Source: Alterluteimonas quercicellularis (GTDB lineage: Bacteria > Pseudomonadota > Gammaproteobacteria > Xanthomonadales > Xanthomonadaceae). Taken from it: 64,000 nt of DNA. How positions within the stretch are numbered: position 1 is the stretch's first letter; each line of letters starts with the position of its first letter. The DNA lies in contig NZ_JAIWPR010000002.1 in NCBI RefSeq assembly GCF_021191635.1, positions 124,001 through 188,000 of the forward strand, read 5' to 3'. Positions 24,114-33,070 of this stretch are shown here, piece after piece. A model generated the notes under the pieces. The model ran no database searches. It saw nothing but the letters and a program-made list of their open reading frames with translations, and had not been told where the DNA came from. Made by a program: the position numbers and the translations under genes.

Positions 24114-25973
24114 ATGTTCGCGCCTCTCGCCAGGATGCTGCTGCTCGCGCTGCTGGCGTCGCTCGCCGCGACGCCGGCCGCGCTGCGTGCGCAGGAAGCG
24201 TCGCTCGACGCCCTGCTGGCGGAGGCGGAGGCGGTCCGCACTTCCGACCCGCAACGGCTCGATGCGCTGCTGCCGAGGATCGACGCGCTCGCGGCCGCGG
24301 GAGACCAGGCCCAGCGCACCCGGGCGCGGACGCTGCGCGCGCATCGCCTGATCACCCAGGGCGACAGCGAGGGCGCGGTGCGGATCCTGCGCTCGATCCT
24401 CGACGACGGGCTCGATGTCCGCTCGCGCTTCGTCGCCGCCTCGATGCTCGCCAATACCTACGCCATCCTGCGCCGCTTCGAGGAATCGCTGCAGACGATC
24501 GAGGGGATGGCGCCGCTGTATCCCGAGATCCGCAATCGCGAACTGCTGCACCGCGGGCTGATGGTCGCCGCGGTGGTCTACAACCAGGTGGGCGAGTTCG
24601 AGCTGGGCAAGCGCCACGCCGAGCGGGTGATCGCCGACGCGCCCGACGGGCGCAACCGCTGTGCGGCCGGCAGCGTGATCATGGAAGCGCGGATCGGCCT
24701 CGGGCAGATCTCGGGCGATCGCTACGCCGGGCAGGCGCTGCGCAGCTGCATCGCGGTCAAGGAGCCGATCTTCACCGGCTTCATCCGGCTGCACACCGCG
24801 CGCGAATGGGCCTTCCTGGGCCGGCTCCAGGAAGCGGCGGACCTGCTCGACCGCCACCTGCCCGAGGTCGAGGCGATCGGCTATCCCTACCTCATCGGCC
24901 AGTACCACGCGCTGCTGGCCGAGTACCGCCTGCAGCTCGACCAGCCGCAGTCGGCCAAGGCGCATGCGGACGAGGCCGCGCTGCACAGCGCCTCGATCGC
25001 CAGCTCCGAGGCGCTGGTGAAGGCCTACGGCGTGCTGTTCTCGCTGGCCGAGCGCGAGGGCGATCCGGCGACGGCGCTGGCGGTCTACCGCCGCTTCGCC
25101 GAGGCCGACCGCGCGCACTTCAGCGACGTCAAGTCGCGCGAGATGGCCTACCAGATCGTGCGCCACCAGTCGCAGCAGCAGGCGCAGCAGATCGAGCTGC
25201 TCAACCAGCGCAACGCCCTGCTGGAGCTGGAACAGCGCGTGGCGCGGCAGCGTGCGCGGGCCTGGCTGGTGCTGACGGTGCTGCTGGCCGGCCTGCTCGC
25301 CAGCATCGGCTACTGGGCGCTCAAGACCAAGCGCCTGCAGATGCGCCTGAAGCGCATGGCCGAGACCGACATGCTCACCGGCGTCGGCAACCGGCACCAC
25401 TTCACCCAGGAGGCCGAGCGGCTGCTGGCGCAGTGCCGGCGCGAGCACCGCGTCGCCGCGCTGCTCGCCTTCGACCTGGACCACTTCAAGCAGGTCAACG
25501 ACCGCCACGGCCACGCGGCCGGCGACTGGGCGCTGCGGCAGGTCGCCGCCGTCTGCCAGGCGCTGTGCGGACCGCACGACCGCATCGCCCGGCTCGGCGG
25601 CGAGGAGTTCGCGATCCTGATGCCGGGCCGCGATGCCGTCGCGGGCCGGCGCGTCGCCGAGGAGGCCCTGGCCCGGCTCGCCGGGATCGACGCCGCGGGG
25701 GCCGGCTACGACTTCCGGATCAGCGCCAGCATCGGCGTCACCGATACCCATCTGTCGGGCTACGGGCTGGAGCGGATGCTCTCGCACGCCGACCGCGCCA
25801 TGTACGCCGCCAAGCGCGCGGGCCGCAACTGCGTGTACGAGGCCGACGGCGGCAACGGCGTGCGCGCCGTCGCCTGGCTGGGGATCGCGGGCGAAGCGGA
25901 CGCCGCGGCGCCGGACGCGGGGACGGCGCCCGGGGCCGCGTCGACGCGCAGCGCGCTCGCGTCCCGAGCGTAG
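24114..25973 (+). CDS. Membrane diguanylate cyclase with periplasmic TPR domain
   Basis: A 619-residue protein. A signal peptide (MLLLALLASLAATPAALRAQ) is followed by a TPR-like helical sensor (about residues 30-370), a coiled-coil (QQQAQQIELLNQRNALLELEQRVA), one membrane segment (AWLVLTVLLAGLLASIGYWAL) and a C-terminal GGDEF domain (MLTGVGNRHHF, FDLDHFKQVNDRHGHAAGDWALRQVA, RLGGEEFAIL). The GGEEF motif predicts c-di-GMP synthesis. No Arg of a canonical RxxD inhibitory site is present upstream (CGPHDR), so product inhibition may be absent. It begins 32 bases after the borosin precursor gene and may be co-transcribed. Its TAG stop is part of a REP-like GTAGGAGCGCG. Confidence 0.93.
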   Translation: MFAPLARMLLLALLASLAATPAALRAQEASLDALLAEAEAVRTSDPQRLDALLPRIDALAAAGDQAQRTRARTLRAHRLITQGDSEGAVRILRSILDDGLDVRSRFVAASMLANTYAILRRFEESLQTIEGMAPLYPEIRNRELLHRGLMVAAVVYNQVGEFELGKRHAERVIADAPDGRNRCAAGSVIMEARIGLGQISGDRYAGQALRSCIAVKEPIFTGFIRLHTAREWAFLGRLQEAADLLDRHLPEVEAIGYPYLIGQYHALLAEYRLQLDQPQSAKAHADEAALHSASIASSEALVKAYGVLFSLAEREGDPATALAVYRRFAEADRAHFSDVKSREMAYQIVRHQSQQQAQQIELLNQRNALLELEQRVARQRARAWLVLTVLLAGLLASIGYWALKTKRLQMRLKRMAETDMLTGVGNRHHFTQEAERLLAQCRREHRVAALLAFDLDHFKQVNDRHGHAAGDWALRQVAAVCQALCGPHDRIARLGGEEFAILMPGRDAVAGRRVAEEALARLAGIDAAGAGYDFRISASIGVTDTHLSGYGLERMLSHADRAMYAAKRAGRNCVYEADGGNGVRAVAWLGIAGEADAAAPDAGTAPGAASTRSALASRA

Positions 25974-25981
25974 GAGCGCGC
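25970..25981 (+). repeat. Truncated REP half-site (GTAGGAGCGCGC)
   Basis: The first 12 bases of the local GTAG REP element, in the convergent junction between the GGDEF and VOC genes. The TAG is the stop codon of the GGDEF gene. Confidence 0.6.
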
Positions 25982-25984
25982 GCC

Positions 25985-26413
25985 CTAGAACGTCACCCGG
26001 ATCGACTCCGCGCTGCGCTGCGACGGACCGTGGTACACGGCCTCGATGTTGTTGCCGTCGGGATCGATGACGAAGGCGGCGTAGTAGCCCGGGTGGTAGG
26101 GCCGCTCGCCCGGCGCGCCGTTGTCGGTGCCGCCGGCGGCGATCGCCGCGCGATGGAAGGCCTCCACCGCGGCGCGGTCGCGCGCCTGGAAGGCGAGGTG
26201 GTGGCGCCCGGTCGGCCGCCCCAGCGCGGCCTCGCTGCCGGTGCTGGAAACGAACAGTTCGTCGGCCCAGAAGTAGTCGTCGCCCGTGCCGCCCATGGGC
26301 ACGCCCAGCGCGTCGAGCACTGCGGTGTAGAAGCGGCGGCTGGCCTCCAGGTCGCGCACGACGAGCTGCAGGTGGTCGATCAGGCGGCCGCGGTGGATTT
26401 CCTCGGTGTCCAT
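25985..26413 (-). CDS. VOC-family (glyoxalase/dioxygenase superfamily) protein
   Basis: A 142-residue protein with two beta-alpha-beta-beta-beta modules. The metal-site residues lie in IDHLQLVVRDLEASRRFYTAVLDALG (His), TGRHHLAFQARDRAAVEAFHRAA (His) and YYAAFVIDPDGNNIEAVYHG (Glu). These are the hallmarks of small cytosolic VOC enzymes such as lactoylglutathione lyase-like proteins, but the reaction cannot be assigned. It is monocistronic and convergent with the GGDEF gene. Confidence 0.92.
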   Translation of the reverse strand: MDTEEIHRGRLIDHLQLVVRDLEASRRFYTAVLDALGVPMGGTGDDYFWADELFVSSTGSEAALGRPTGRHHLAFQARDRAAVEAFHRAAIAAGGTDNGAPGERPYHPGYYAAFVIDPDGNNIEAVYHGPSQRSAESIRVTF

Positions 26414-26549
26414 GGGCGTGTTTCCGGGGTAGGCGAGGCAGGTATATCACCGCCGGCGCGGCATGTCCCCCGGCGAGCGCGGGCGCGCTGTCTACGCGGC
26501 GCGGGGGGCGGTATCCTGTGCGATCAACGACGCGTCCGGAGTCTCCGCT

Positions 26550-28664
26550 TTGAAGAAGTCCCTGCTGTCCCTCGCCACCGCGCTGGCGCTGAGCGCCGCC
26601 GCTCCGCTGGCCGCGCACGACGACCGCGATTGCCTCGACGAGGCCTGCACGCTGCAGGCGCTGTTCCCCGCCGAACCCGGCGGCGCGGGCGATGCCATCC
26701 AGGCCCGGCGCTTCGGCAGCTGGGGCATCGACACCGCGGGCATGGACACCGGCAAGCGCCCGGGCCAGGACTTCTTCGGCTACGTCAACGGCCACTGGGC
26801 GGCCACCACCGAGATTCCCGCCGACAAGTCCAGCTACGGCGCCTTCATGATCCTGCGCGACCTCAGCGAGGCGCGGGTGCGGCGGCTGGTGGAAAGCTAC
26901 GAGATCGGCGATCCGGCCACCGGCGGCGATGCGCCGAAGATCGCGGCGCTGTACGCGGCCTTCATGGACGAGCCCGCGATCGAGGCGCTGGGCGCGCGTC
27001 CGCTGGCGCCGCAGCTGGCGAAGATCCGCGCCGCCGGGGACCGCGAGGCGCTGGCGGTGCTGATGGGCGAGCAGTTCGGCGGCTTCGGCCGCAGCCTGTT
27101 CGGCCTCAGCGTGTCCGACGACCAGCGCCGGCCCGACGTCTACGCGCTGTACCTGAGCCAGTCGGGGCTGGGCCTGGGCGACCGCGAGATGTACCTGGAC
27201 CCGAAGTTCGCGCCGCAGCGCGAGCGCTACCAGGCCTACGTGGCGCAGCTGCTGGAGCTGGCCAACTGGCCGCAGGCCGCCGCGCAGGCCGAGGCGATCC
27301 TGGCGATGGAGACCCGCATCGCCGAGGCGCACTGGACGCGCGCGCAGAGCCGCGACCGCGACAAGACCTACAACCCGCTCGCGCTCGCGGAGTTCCCCGC
27401 GCGCGCGCCCGGCTTCCCGTGGGCGGCGTTCTTCGCCGCCGCCGGCGTCGATCAGGCCGGGACCGCGGTGATCCGGCAGGACACCGCGATCCCGAAGCTG
27501 GCCGAGATCTTCGCGCAGACCGACGTCGCCACGCTGCAGGCCTGGCAGGCCTTCCATGCCGCCGACAGCGCCGCGCCGCTGCTGTCGAGCGACTTCGTCG
27601 AGGCGCATTTCGAGTTCCGCTCGAAGTTCCTGTCGGGCCAGCCCGAGCAGCGCGAGCGCTGGAAGCGCGGCGTCGGCTTCGCCGAGGAAGCGATGGGCGA
27701 AGCGATCGGGCGCGACTACGTGGCGCTGTACTACCCGGCCGACGCCAAGGCGAAGATGGACGAGCTGGTCGCCAACGTGAAGGCGGCCATGCGCGTGCGC
27801 CTCGAGGCGCTGGAGTGGATGGGGCCGGAGACCCGCGCGGAGGCGATGGCGAAGCTGGAGAACTTCGGCCTCAAGATCGGCCATCCCGACACCTGGCGCG
27901 ACTATTCCGGGCTGGAGATCGCCAACGGCGACCTGTTCGGCAACGCCGAGCGCTCGCTGCGCTTCGAGTGGGACTACCGGCGCCAGCGCATCGGCCGGCC
28001 GGTGGACAAGGGCGAGTGGGGCATGACCCCGCAGACCGTCAACGCCTACTACTCGTCGGTGAAGAACGAGATCGTGTTCCCGGCCGCGATCCTGCAGCCG
28101 CCGTTCTTCGACCCGGACGCGGACCCGGCGGTGAACTACGGCGCCATCGGCGGCGTGATCGGCCACGAGATCGTCCACGGCTTCGACGACCAGGGCCGCA
28201 AGTCAGACGGCCAGGGCGTGCTGCGCGACTGGTGGACGGCCGAGGACGCGGCCAAGTTCGAGGCCCAGGCGGCGAAGCTCGGCGCGCAGTACGAAGCCTA
28301 TACCTTCCCGCAGCTGCCGGGCATGCACATCAACGCGCGCGTGGCGATGGGCGAGAACATCGGCGACCTGGGCGGGCTGACGATCGCGCTGGAGGCGTAC
28401 CGCCGTTCCCTGGGCGGCGCGGAAGCGCCGGAGATCGACGGCTTCAGCGGCGAGCAGCGCCTGTTCATGGGCTGGGCGCAGGTGTGGCGCACGCTGTGGC
28501 GCGACGATGCGCTGCGCCAGCAGCTGGTCAACGGCACCCACTCGCCGGGGCAGATCCGCGCCTTCGCGCCGCTGCGCAACATCGACGCCTGGTACGACGC
28601 CTTCGAGGTGACCGAGGGCGATCCGCTGTGGATCGCGCCGGAGGACCGCGTCCGCATCTGGTGA
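26550..28664 (+). CDS. M13-family zinc metallopeptidase (neprilysin/PepO-like), exported
   Basis: A 704-residue protein. A TTG at 26550 is chosen as start: it follows CCGGAG by 9 bases and begins a signal peptide (LKKSLLSLATALALSAAAPLAAH), whereas the upstream ATG adds 29 unlikely residues. M13 features are DFFGYVNGHWAATTEIPADKSSYGAF near the N-terminus, VNAYYSSVKNEIVFPAAILQPPFF, the zinc motif GHEIVHGFDDQG (His539, Glu540, His543) and the third ligand in GENIGDLGGL. M13 enzymes cleave small peptides in the periplasm. It is convergent with the DUF885 gene across an inverted REP pair. Confidence 0.95.
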   Translation: MKKSLLSLATALALSAAAPLAAHDDRDCLDEACTLQALFPAEPGGAGDAIQARRFGSWGIDTAGMDTGKRPGQDFFGYVNGHWAATTEIPADKSSYGAFMILRDLSEARVRRLVESYEIGDPATGGDAPKIAALYAAFMDEPAIEALGARPLAPQLAKIRAAGDREALAVLMGEQFGGFGRSLFGLSVSDDQRRPDVYALYLSQSGLGLGDREMYLDPKFAPQRERYQAYVAQLLELANWPQAAAQAEAILAMETRIAEAHWTRAQSRDRDKTYNPLALAEFPARAPGFPWAAFFAAAGVDQAGTAVIRQDTAIPKLAEIFAQTDVATLQAWQAFHAADSAAPLLSSDFVEAHFEFRSKFLSGQPEQRERWKRGVGFAEEAMGEAIGRDYVALYYPADAKAKMDELVANVKAAMRVRLEALEWMGPETRAEAMAKLENFGLKIGHPDTWRDYSGLEIANGDLFGNAERSLRFEWDYRRQRIGRPVDKGEWGMTPQTVNAYYSSVKNEIVFPAAILQPPFFDPDADPAVNYGAIGGVIGHEIVHGFDDQGRKSDGQGVLRDWWTAEDAAKFEAQAAKLGAQYEAYTFPQLPGMHINARVAMGENIGDLGGLTIALEAYRRSLGGAEAPEIDGFSGEQRLFMGWAQVWRTLWRDDALRQQLVNGTHSPGQIRAFAPLRNIDAWYDAFEVTEGDPLWIAPEDRVRIW

Positions 28665-28683
28665 CGCGGCCGCGCAGGGCATT

Positions 28684-28750
28684 GTAGGAGCGCGCTCGCG
28701 CGCGGCCGGGCTTCGGGGGAAAGCTCGATCGCGCGCGAGCGCGCTCCTAC
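28684..28750. repeat. Inverted pair of GTAG REP elements
   Basis: Perfect 21-bp arms at 28684-28704 (GTAGGAGCGCGCTCGCGCG...) and 28730-28750, inverted around a 25-base centre, in a convergent junction. Each arm is itself palindromic (GCGCGCTCGCGCGC type). The right arm supplies the TAG stop of the DUF885 gene. It may act as a bidirectional terminator or mRNA stabiliser. Confidence 0.9.
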
Positions 28751-30585
28751 AGGGCCCGCTTCGCCGCGCCGGTCTCGCGGACGTAGGCGTCCACCTCGCG
28801 CTCCAGCAGGTCCAGCGGCACCACGCCGGTCAGCAGCACGCGGTTGTGGAATTCGCGCGGATCGTAGGCCTCGCCCAGCGCGTCGCGAGCCTTGTCGCGC
28901 AGGCGGATGATCTCCAGCTGGCCGATCTTGTACGAGGTCGCCTGGCCCGGCATGACCACGTAGCGGTCCACCTCCGAGGGCGGGATGCCGTAGTCGATCG
29001 CCTGCTGCCGGGTCCAGCGCATCGCGTGCAGGCCGGTGTCGGCGACCAGGCGGCGCGCGCGGAACAGCTCGGCGTCGAGCTGGCCCAGCAGGCCCTCGCG
29101 GTCGCCTTCGTACCAGCCTTCCTCCGCGGCCAGCCGCTCGGCGTACAGCGCCCAGCCCTCGCTGAAGGCGGAGATGCCGCCGAAGGCGCGGGTCTGGCGG
29201 AACTTCGGCAGCGCCGGGTTCTCGACCGACAGCGCGATCTGGAAATGGTGGCCCGGCACGGTCTCGTGGTAGACCAGCGTGCGCAGGCCGAAGCGGGTCA
29301 GCCGGTCCTTGCGCAGCGGCATCTGGTACACGCCCGGCCGCGAGCCGTCCAGCGGCGGCGCCGTGTAGCTCGCCGCGGCGCTGGCCCAGCGGTACTCCGG
29401 GTAGGGCTGGGCGACGACCGGCGTCTCCGGGCGGATGTCGAACAGCGCCTCGCTGCGCTTCTCGGCGTCGCGCATCATGGTCTCGATGTCGTCCATGATC
29501 GCCTTGCGGCCGGCGCCGTCGTCGGCGTAGGCGAGGTCGGCCCGCAGCCGCACCAGCCGCGCCTCGACGCTGCCCTCGCTGCGGCCCAGCGAGCGCAGGA
29601 TGGCGTCCATCTCGGTCTCGATGCGTTCGACCTCGCGCAGCCCGATCTCGTGGATCTCCTTCGCGCTCAGCGCGGTGGAGGTGTAGCGGCGCAGCTGGAA
29701 GGCGTAGGCCTCGGCGCCGTCCTCGAAGCGCCACAGGCCGGCATCGTCCGTGGCCCCGGGCAGTTGCGACTCCAGTTCCGCGATGGCGCGCTGCCAGGCC
29801 GGGTACACGCCGTCGCGCACCAGGCGCTCGGCGCTGGCCACCCGCGATTCGCGCCCGGCCGCGTCCAGCCCCTCGATGCCCTCCAGGCGCTCGGCGAAGG
29901 TCGTCACCAGCGGGTTGCGCTCCGGCGGCGCGGAGACGAACTGGCGCATCTGCGCGATGGTGGCGTCCAGGATGAAGCGCGGCGGCAGCATGCCGCGGCC
30001 GGCCAGCTCGCGCGCGCGCTCCACGGCCTCGCCCATGCGCGCCTCGAACAGGCCGAGGCGGGCCAGGTAGTGCTCGGCGTCCTGCGCGCTGTTGAGCGGA
30101 TGCACCACGGTCAGCAGGTTCGGCAGGGCGACGTTGGCGCCGCCGAACTGGTTCAGCGGAAAGCCGTAGTCGTCGTAGCGGTCGCCCTCGACCAGCGTGC
30201 GCAGCTGCCATTCCATCAGCTCCGCGGAGACGCGGTCGGTGGCGCTCATGGCGGCGCGGTCGAAGCCGGCCAGTTCGGCCAGCCCGCGCTCGGCGAGGGA
30301 CACGGTCTCCTCGCGGAAGGCCTGGGTGAGCGGGGTGAGCTGGCGGTCCATCTCCGCCTGCAGCTCGCCGTCGAAGTAGCGGCTGGCGGTGGCGGCGGAG
30401 GGCTGGCGCCGCATCCACTCGTCGGTGAAGGCTTGGAAGAACGCCGACACCGGCGCCTGCGCCGGGGCGTCGGCCGCCGGCGGCGCGGAGGACTGGCCCG
30501 TCGGCGCCGGCGGCGAGCACGCCACGGCGAACAGGGCGGCGGCGAGGGCGAGGCCCAGCGGGGCGGGGCGGGCGCGTGGGGACAC
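28747..30585 (-). CDS. DUF885 family lipoprotein (putative metal-dependent peptidase)
   Basis: A 612-residue protein from a GTG start with AGGAG 8 bases upstream. The lipoprotein signal is LGLALAAALFAVACS. The DUF885 core shows the HExxH-like HETVPGHHFQIALS, the downstream Glu motif FSEGWALYAERL and MPGQATSYKIGQLEI. These motifs resemble zinc peptidases related to M32/gluzincins, and annotation as a peptidase is inference. Pairing with a convergent M13 peptidase suggests periplasmic peptide turnover. The stop codon is the TAG of a REP arm. Confidence 0.9.
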   Translation of the reverse strand: MSPRARPAPLGLALAAALFAVACSPPAPTGQSSAPPAADAPAQAPVSAFFQAFTDEWMRRQPSAATASRYFDGELQAEMDRQLTPLTQAFREETVSLAERGLAELAGFDRAAMSATDRVSAELMEWQLRTLVEGDRYDDYGFPLNQFGGANVALPNLLTVVHPLNSAQDAEHYLARLGLFEARMGEAVERARELAGRGMLPPRFILDATIAQMRQFVSAPPERNPLVTTFAERLEGIEGLDAAGRESRVASAERLVRDGVYPAWQRAIAELESQLPGATDDAGLWRFEDGAEAYAFQLRRYTSTALSAKEIHEIGLREVERIETEMDAILRSLGRSEGSVEARLVRLRADLAYADDGAGRKAIMDDIETMMRDAEKRSEALFDIRPETPVVAQPYPEYRWASAAASYTAPPLDGSRPGVYQMPLRKDRLTRFGLRTLVYHETVPGHHFQIALSVENPALPKFRQTRAFGGISAFSEGWALYAERLAAEEGWYEGDREGLLGQLDAELFRARRLVADTGLHAMRWTRQQAIDYGIPPSEVDRYVVMPGQATSYKIGQLEIIRLRDKARDALGEAYDPREFHNRVLLTGVVPLDLLEREVDAYVRETGAAKRAL

Positions 30586-30659
30586 GGGAACTCCTGGGAT
30601 GGGGACGCGGGGGCGCCTGCGATTCTACGCAGGCCGGCGGCGGGGCCCGCGCGGCGCGG

Positions 30660-31964
30660 TCAGAAGAACAGCAGCACCGCGCCGATGATCAGGCCGGCGG
30701 CGATCAGCAGCATCAGGCAGTAGCCCATGATGTCCTTGATCTGGAGGCCGGCGATGGCCAGCAGCGGCAGCGCGAAGAAGGGCTGCAGCATGCTGGTCCA
30801 GGCATCGCCCCAGGCGACCGCCATCGCCACCCGCGCGAGATCGGCGTCGAGCGCCTGCGCCGCCGGGATCATCACCGGCGCCTGCACCGCCCACTGCCCG
30901 CCGCCGGAGGGCACGAACATGTTGATGAGGCCGGCCGAGAGGAAGGTCCACAGCGGCAGCGTCGAGGCGCTGGCGAACGAGACGAACCACTCCGACATCG
31001 TGGTCGCCAGTCCCGATCCGACGAGGATCGCCATGATCCCGGCGTAGAACGGGAACTGCACCACGATCCCGGCGCCGCCCTTGATCGCTTCCTGCAGCGC
31101 GGCCAGCAGGCGCGCCGGCGTCCGGTGCAGCACGATGCCCAGCATCAGGAAGCCATAGTTGACGATGTTGAGGTTGAGCCCGCCGCCGGCGGCGAAGTGG
31201 TCGACCAGATAGACCAGGCCGGCCGCGCCGATCGCCACCGACAGGATCCAGCCGTGCTCCAGCCGGACCGCCGGCGTCGCCCCGTGTTCCAGCGTCGGCG
31301 GCGCGGGATCGTCCGGCGGCGAGAAGATCACCGCGTCGCGGTCGGGCGGGGTCATCGCGCGGTTGATGAGCGGCACCGCGATCGCCAGCAGGGCGAGGAT
31401 CAGCAGGTTGAACGGCGCGAAGATCGTCTCGCTGGTGGGGATCAGGCCCATCGCGTCCTGCAGGAAATGGCCCTCGGTCGCGATCGTCAGCGGGATCGAG
31501 CCCGACAGCCCGCCGTGCCAGACCAGGAAGCCGGAGTACGCGCTGGCCACCAGCAGCCGGTAGTCCACGCGCACGTGGCGCGCCACCTCGCGCGCGAACA
31601 GCGCGCCGATCACCAGGCCGAAGCCCCAGTTGATCCAGTTGGCGAGCATCGCCACCAGGGTGACCACCACGATCGCGTTGCGCGGCGTGCGGCAGCGCGA
31701 GGCCAGCGCGGTGAGCATGCGCGCGACCGGCGGCGTGCGCGCGAGGATGAAGCCGGTCACCAGCACCAGCAGCATCTGCATCGAGAAGCCGAGCAGTTCC
31801 CAGAAGCCGTTGCCCCAGTGGCGCACCAGTTCCAGCGGCGGGGTGCGCTCGACCGCGAGCGCGGCCACGGCGGCCAGGGCGGTGAAGATCAGCACGAAGA
31901 CGTAGGCGTCGGGCAGGTAGCGCTCGACGAGGCGGACGGACAGGCGGGTGGCGCGTTGGAACAT
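30660..31964 (-). CDS. Short-chain fatty acid transporter (AtoE/TIGR00366 family)
   Basis: A 434-residue inner-membrane protein with about eleven hydrophobic segments. Family blocks are LPDAYVFVLIFTALAAVAALAVE, LVTGFILARTPPVARML, ANWINWGFGLVIGALFARE, SGFLVWHGGLSGSIPLTIAT, FPFYAGIMAILVGSGL, LINMFVPSGGGQWAVQAPVM and VAWGDAWTSMLQPFFALPLL. AtoE-type proteins import acetoacetate or butyrate-like acids. The start at 31964 precedes MFQRATRLSVRLVERYLPDAY, the normal family start. It lies 74 bases upstream of the DUF885 gene on the same strand. Confidence 0.93.
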   Translation of the reverse strand: MFQRATRLSVRLVERYLPDAYVFVLIFTALAAVAALAVERTPPLELVRHWGNGFWELLGFSMQMLLVLVTGFILARTPPVARMLTALASRCRTPRNAIVVVTLVAMLANWINWGFGLVIGALFAREVARHVRVDYRLLVASAYSGFLVWHGGLSGSIPLTIATEGHFLQDAMGLIPTSETIFAPFNLLILALLAIAVPLINRAMTPPDRDAVIFSPPDDPAPPTLEHGATPAVRLEHGWILSVAIGAAGLVYLVDHFAAGGGLNLNIVNYGFLMLGIVLHRTPARLLAALQEAIKGGAGIVVQFPFYAGIMAILVGSGLATTMSEWFVSFASASTLPLWTFLSAGLINMFVPSGGGQWAVQAPVMIPAAQALDADLARVAMAVAWGDAWTSMLQPFFALPLLAIAGLQIKDIMGYCLMLLIAAGLIIGAVLLFF

Positions 31965-32122
31965 TGCGGTCTCCGGGGCAGGCAAAAGCCCGAAACCATA
32001 GCGGCGCGCGCCGGCCGTGGCTGTGGGACCATCGTCGAGGCGCATTGCGGGGCCGCGCGTTCGCCGGCGATTCACGCCGCACTGGCGAGCATCGCGCCGA
32101 GTCCGCCGCTGGAGCGATCGCG

Positions 32123-32917
32123 ATGCGAATACACCTCATGGCCGCGCCGCTGGCGCTGCTGCTCGCCGCCTGCGGCGAGGCCCCGCGCGCACCCGACGAC
32201 GACGTCCGGCCGGTCCCGCCTGCGCCGCCCGCGGGCGAGGCCGTGCCGCCCGATGCCGGCGAGGCGGGCCCGCCGGCCGAGATCGTCGTCTCCACCAACG
32301 AGCCGTTCTTCCAGGCCCGCGTGGAGGGCGACGCGCTGGTGCTGACCGGCGTCGACGTGGGCGAGCGGCGGCTGGCGGTGACGCGCTCGGAGATCGTGGA
32401 CGGCACCCGCGAGGTGAGCGCGCGCGACGCGGCCGGCAGCGTCGAGGCGCGCGTGCGCGCGGTCGCCTGCGACGACGACATGTCGGGCGCACGGTTCCCG
32501 ATGGCCGGCGAGCTGATCGTCGACGGACGCGGCCCGTACCTGGGCTGCGCGCGGCCGGCCTCGATGCCGCCGCCCGGCGAGCCCGCGGTCGACATGCCGC
32601 CCGCCGCGACCGTGGGCGAGACGCTGCCCGCGGCCTACCTCGGCCGCTGGGCACCCGACGAGGCCGCCTGCCGCCAACCTGCGTCCAGCATCGAGGGCGT
32701 GGTGCTGGAGCCGCGCGCGATCCGCTTCCACGAGAGCCTGGGCGTGCCGCGCACCGTGTCGGCCGACGAGGAAGGCACGCTGCGGGTCCTGTTCGACTAC
32801 GAAGGCGAGGGCGAGCGCTGGAGCGCGCTGCAGGTGCTGCGCCTGGTCGGCGCCGACACGCTCGAGATCGCGGGCCCCGGCGAGCAGCGGCTGCGCAGGA
32901 TCCGCTGCGCGCCCTGA
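32123..32917 (+). CDS. Lipoprotein, COG3650-like
   Basis: A 264-residue protein with a GGAG SD and a lipoprotein signal (MAAPLALLLAACG). The first domain contains NEPFFQARVEGDALVLTGVD and ACDDDMSGARFPMAGELIVDGRGPYLGCARP, a pattern seen in COG3650 envelope proteins. After a Pro-rich linker the second domain begins AAYLGRWAPDEAACRQPASSIEG and ends RLVGADTLEIAGPGEQRLRRIRCA, resembling small heat-shock/META-like lipoprotein domains. Function unknown; probably in the cell envelope. Confidence 0.8.
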   Translation: MRIHLMAAPLALLLAACGEAPRAPDDDVRPVPPAPPAGEAVPPDAGEAGPPAEIVVSTNEPFFQARVEGDALVLTGVDVGERRLAVTRSEIVDGTREVSARDAAGSVEARVRAVACDDDMSGARFPMAGELIVDGRGPYLGCARPASMPPPGEPAVDMPPAATVGETLPAAYLGRWAPDEAACRQPASSIEGVVLEPRAIRFHESLGVPRTVSADEEGTLRVLFDYEGEGERWSALQVLRLVGADTLEIAGPGEQRLRRIRCAP

Positions 32918-32919
32918 CC

Positions 32920-33070
32920 GTGGGAGCGCGCTCGCGCGCGACCGGGCAAGGTGCCACCGGACCCGCGGCAGAAAGAACGCGTCCCCCACGCGGGAGCGAC
33001 TGCAAAAGATGACCGGCGCTGCTTTTCCCGTGGCCTGAAGCAAAGCCGTCGCGCGCGAGCGCGCTCCTAC
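32920..33070. repeat. Inverted pair of REP elements in a convergent junction
   Basis: Left arm at 32920-32941 (GTGGGAGCGCGCTCGCGCG..., one change from consensus) and right arm at 33049-33070 (the reverse complement of GTAGGAGCGCGCTCGCGCG...). About 107 bases separate them; this centre includes another degenerate GCGGGAGCGAC. The right arm contains the TAG stop of the gene at 33067. Confidence 0.85.

Noticed and set aside
23727-28178. A 1483-codon leftward open frame across the borosin, GGDEF and M13 region
   Set aside because: It lies opposite several well-supported genes, its translation is His/Arg/Gln-rich without motifs, and only a short part coincides with the real VOC gene region in another phase.
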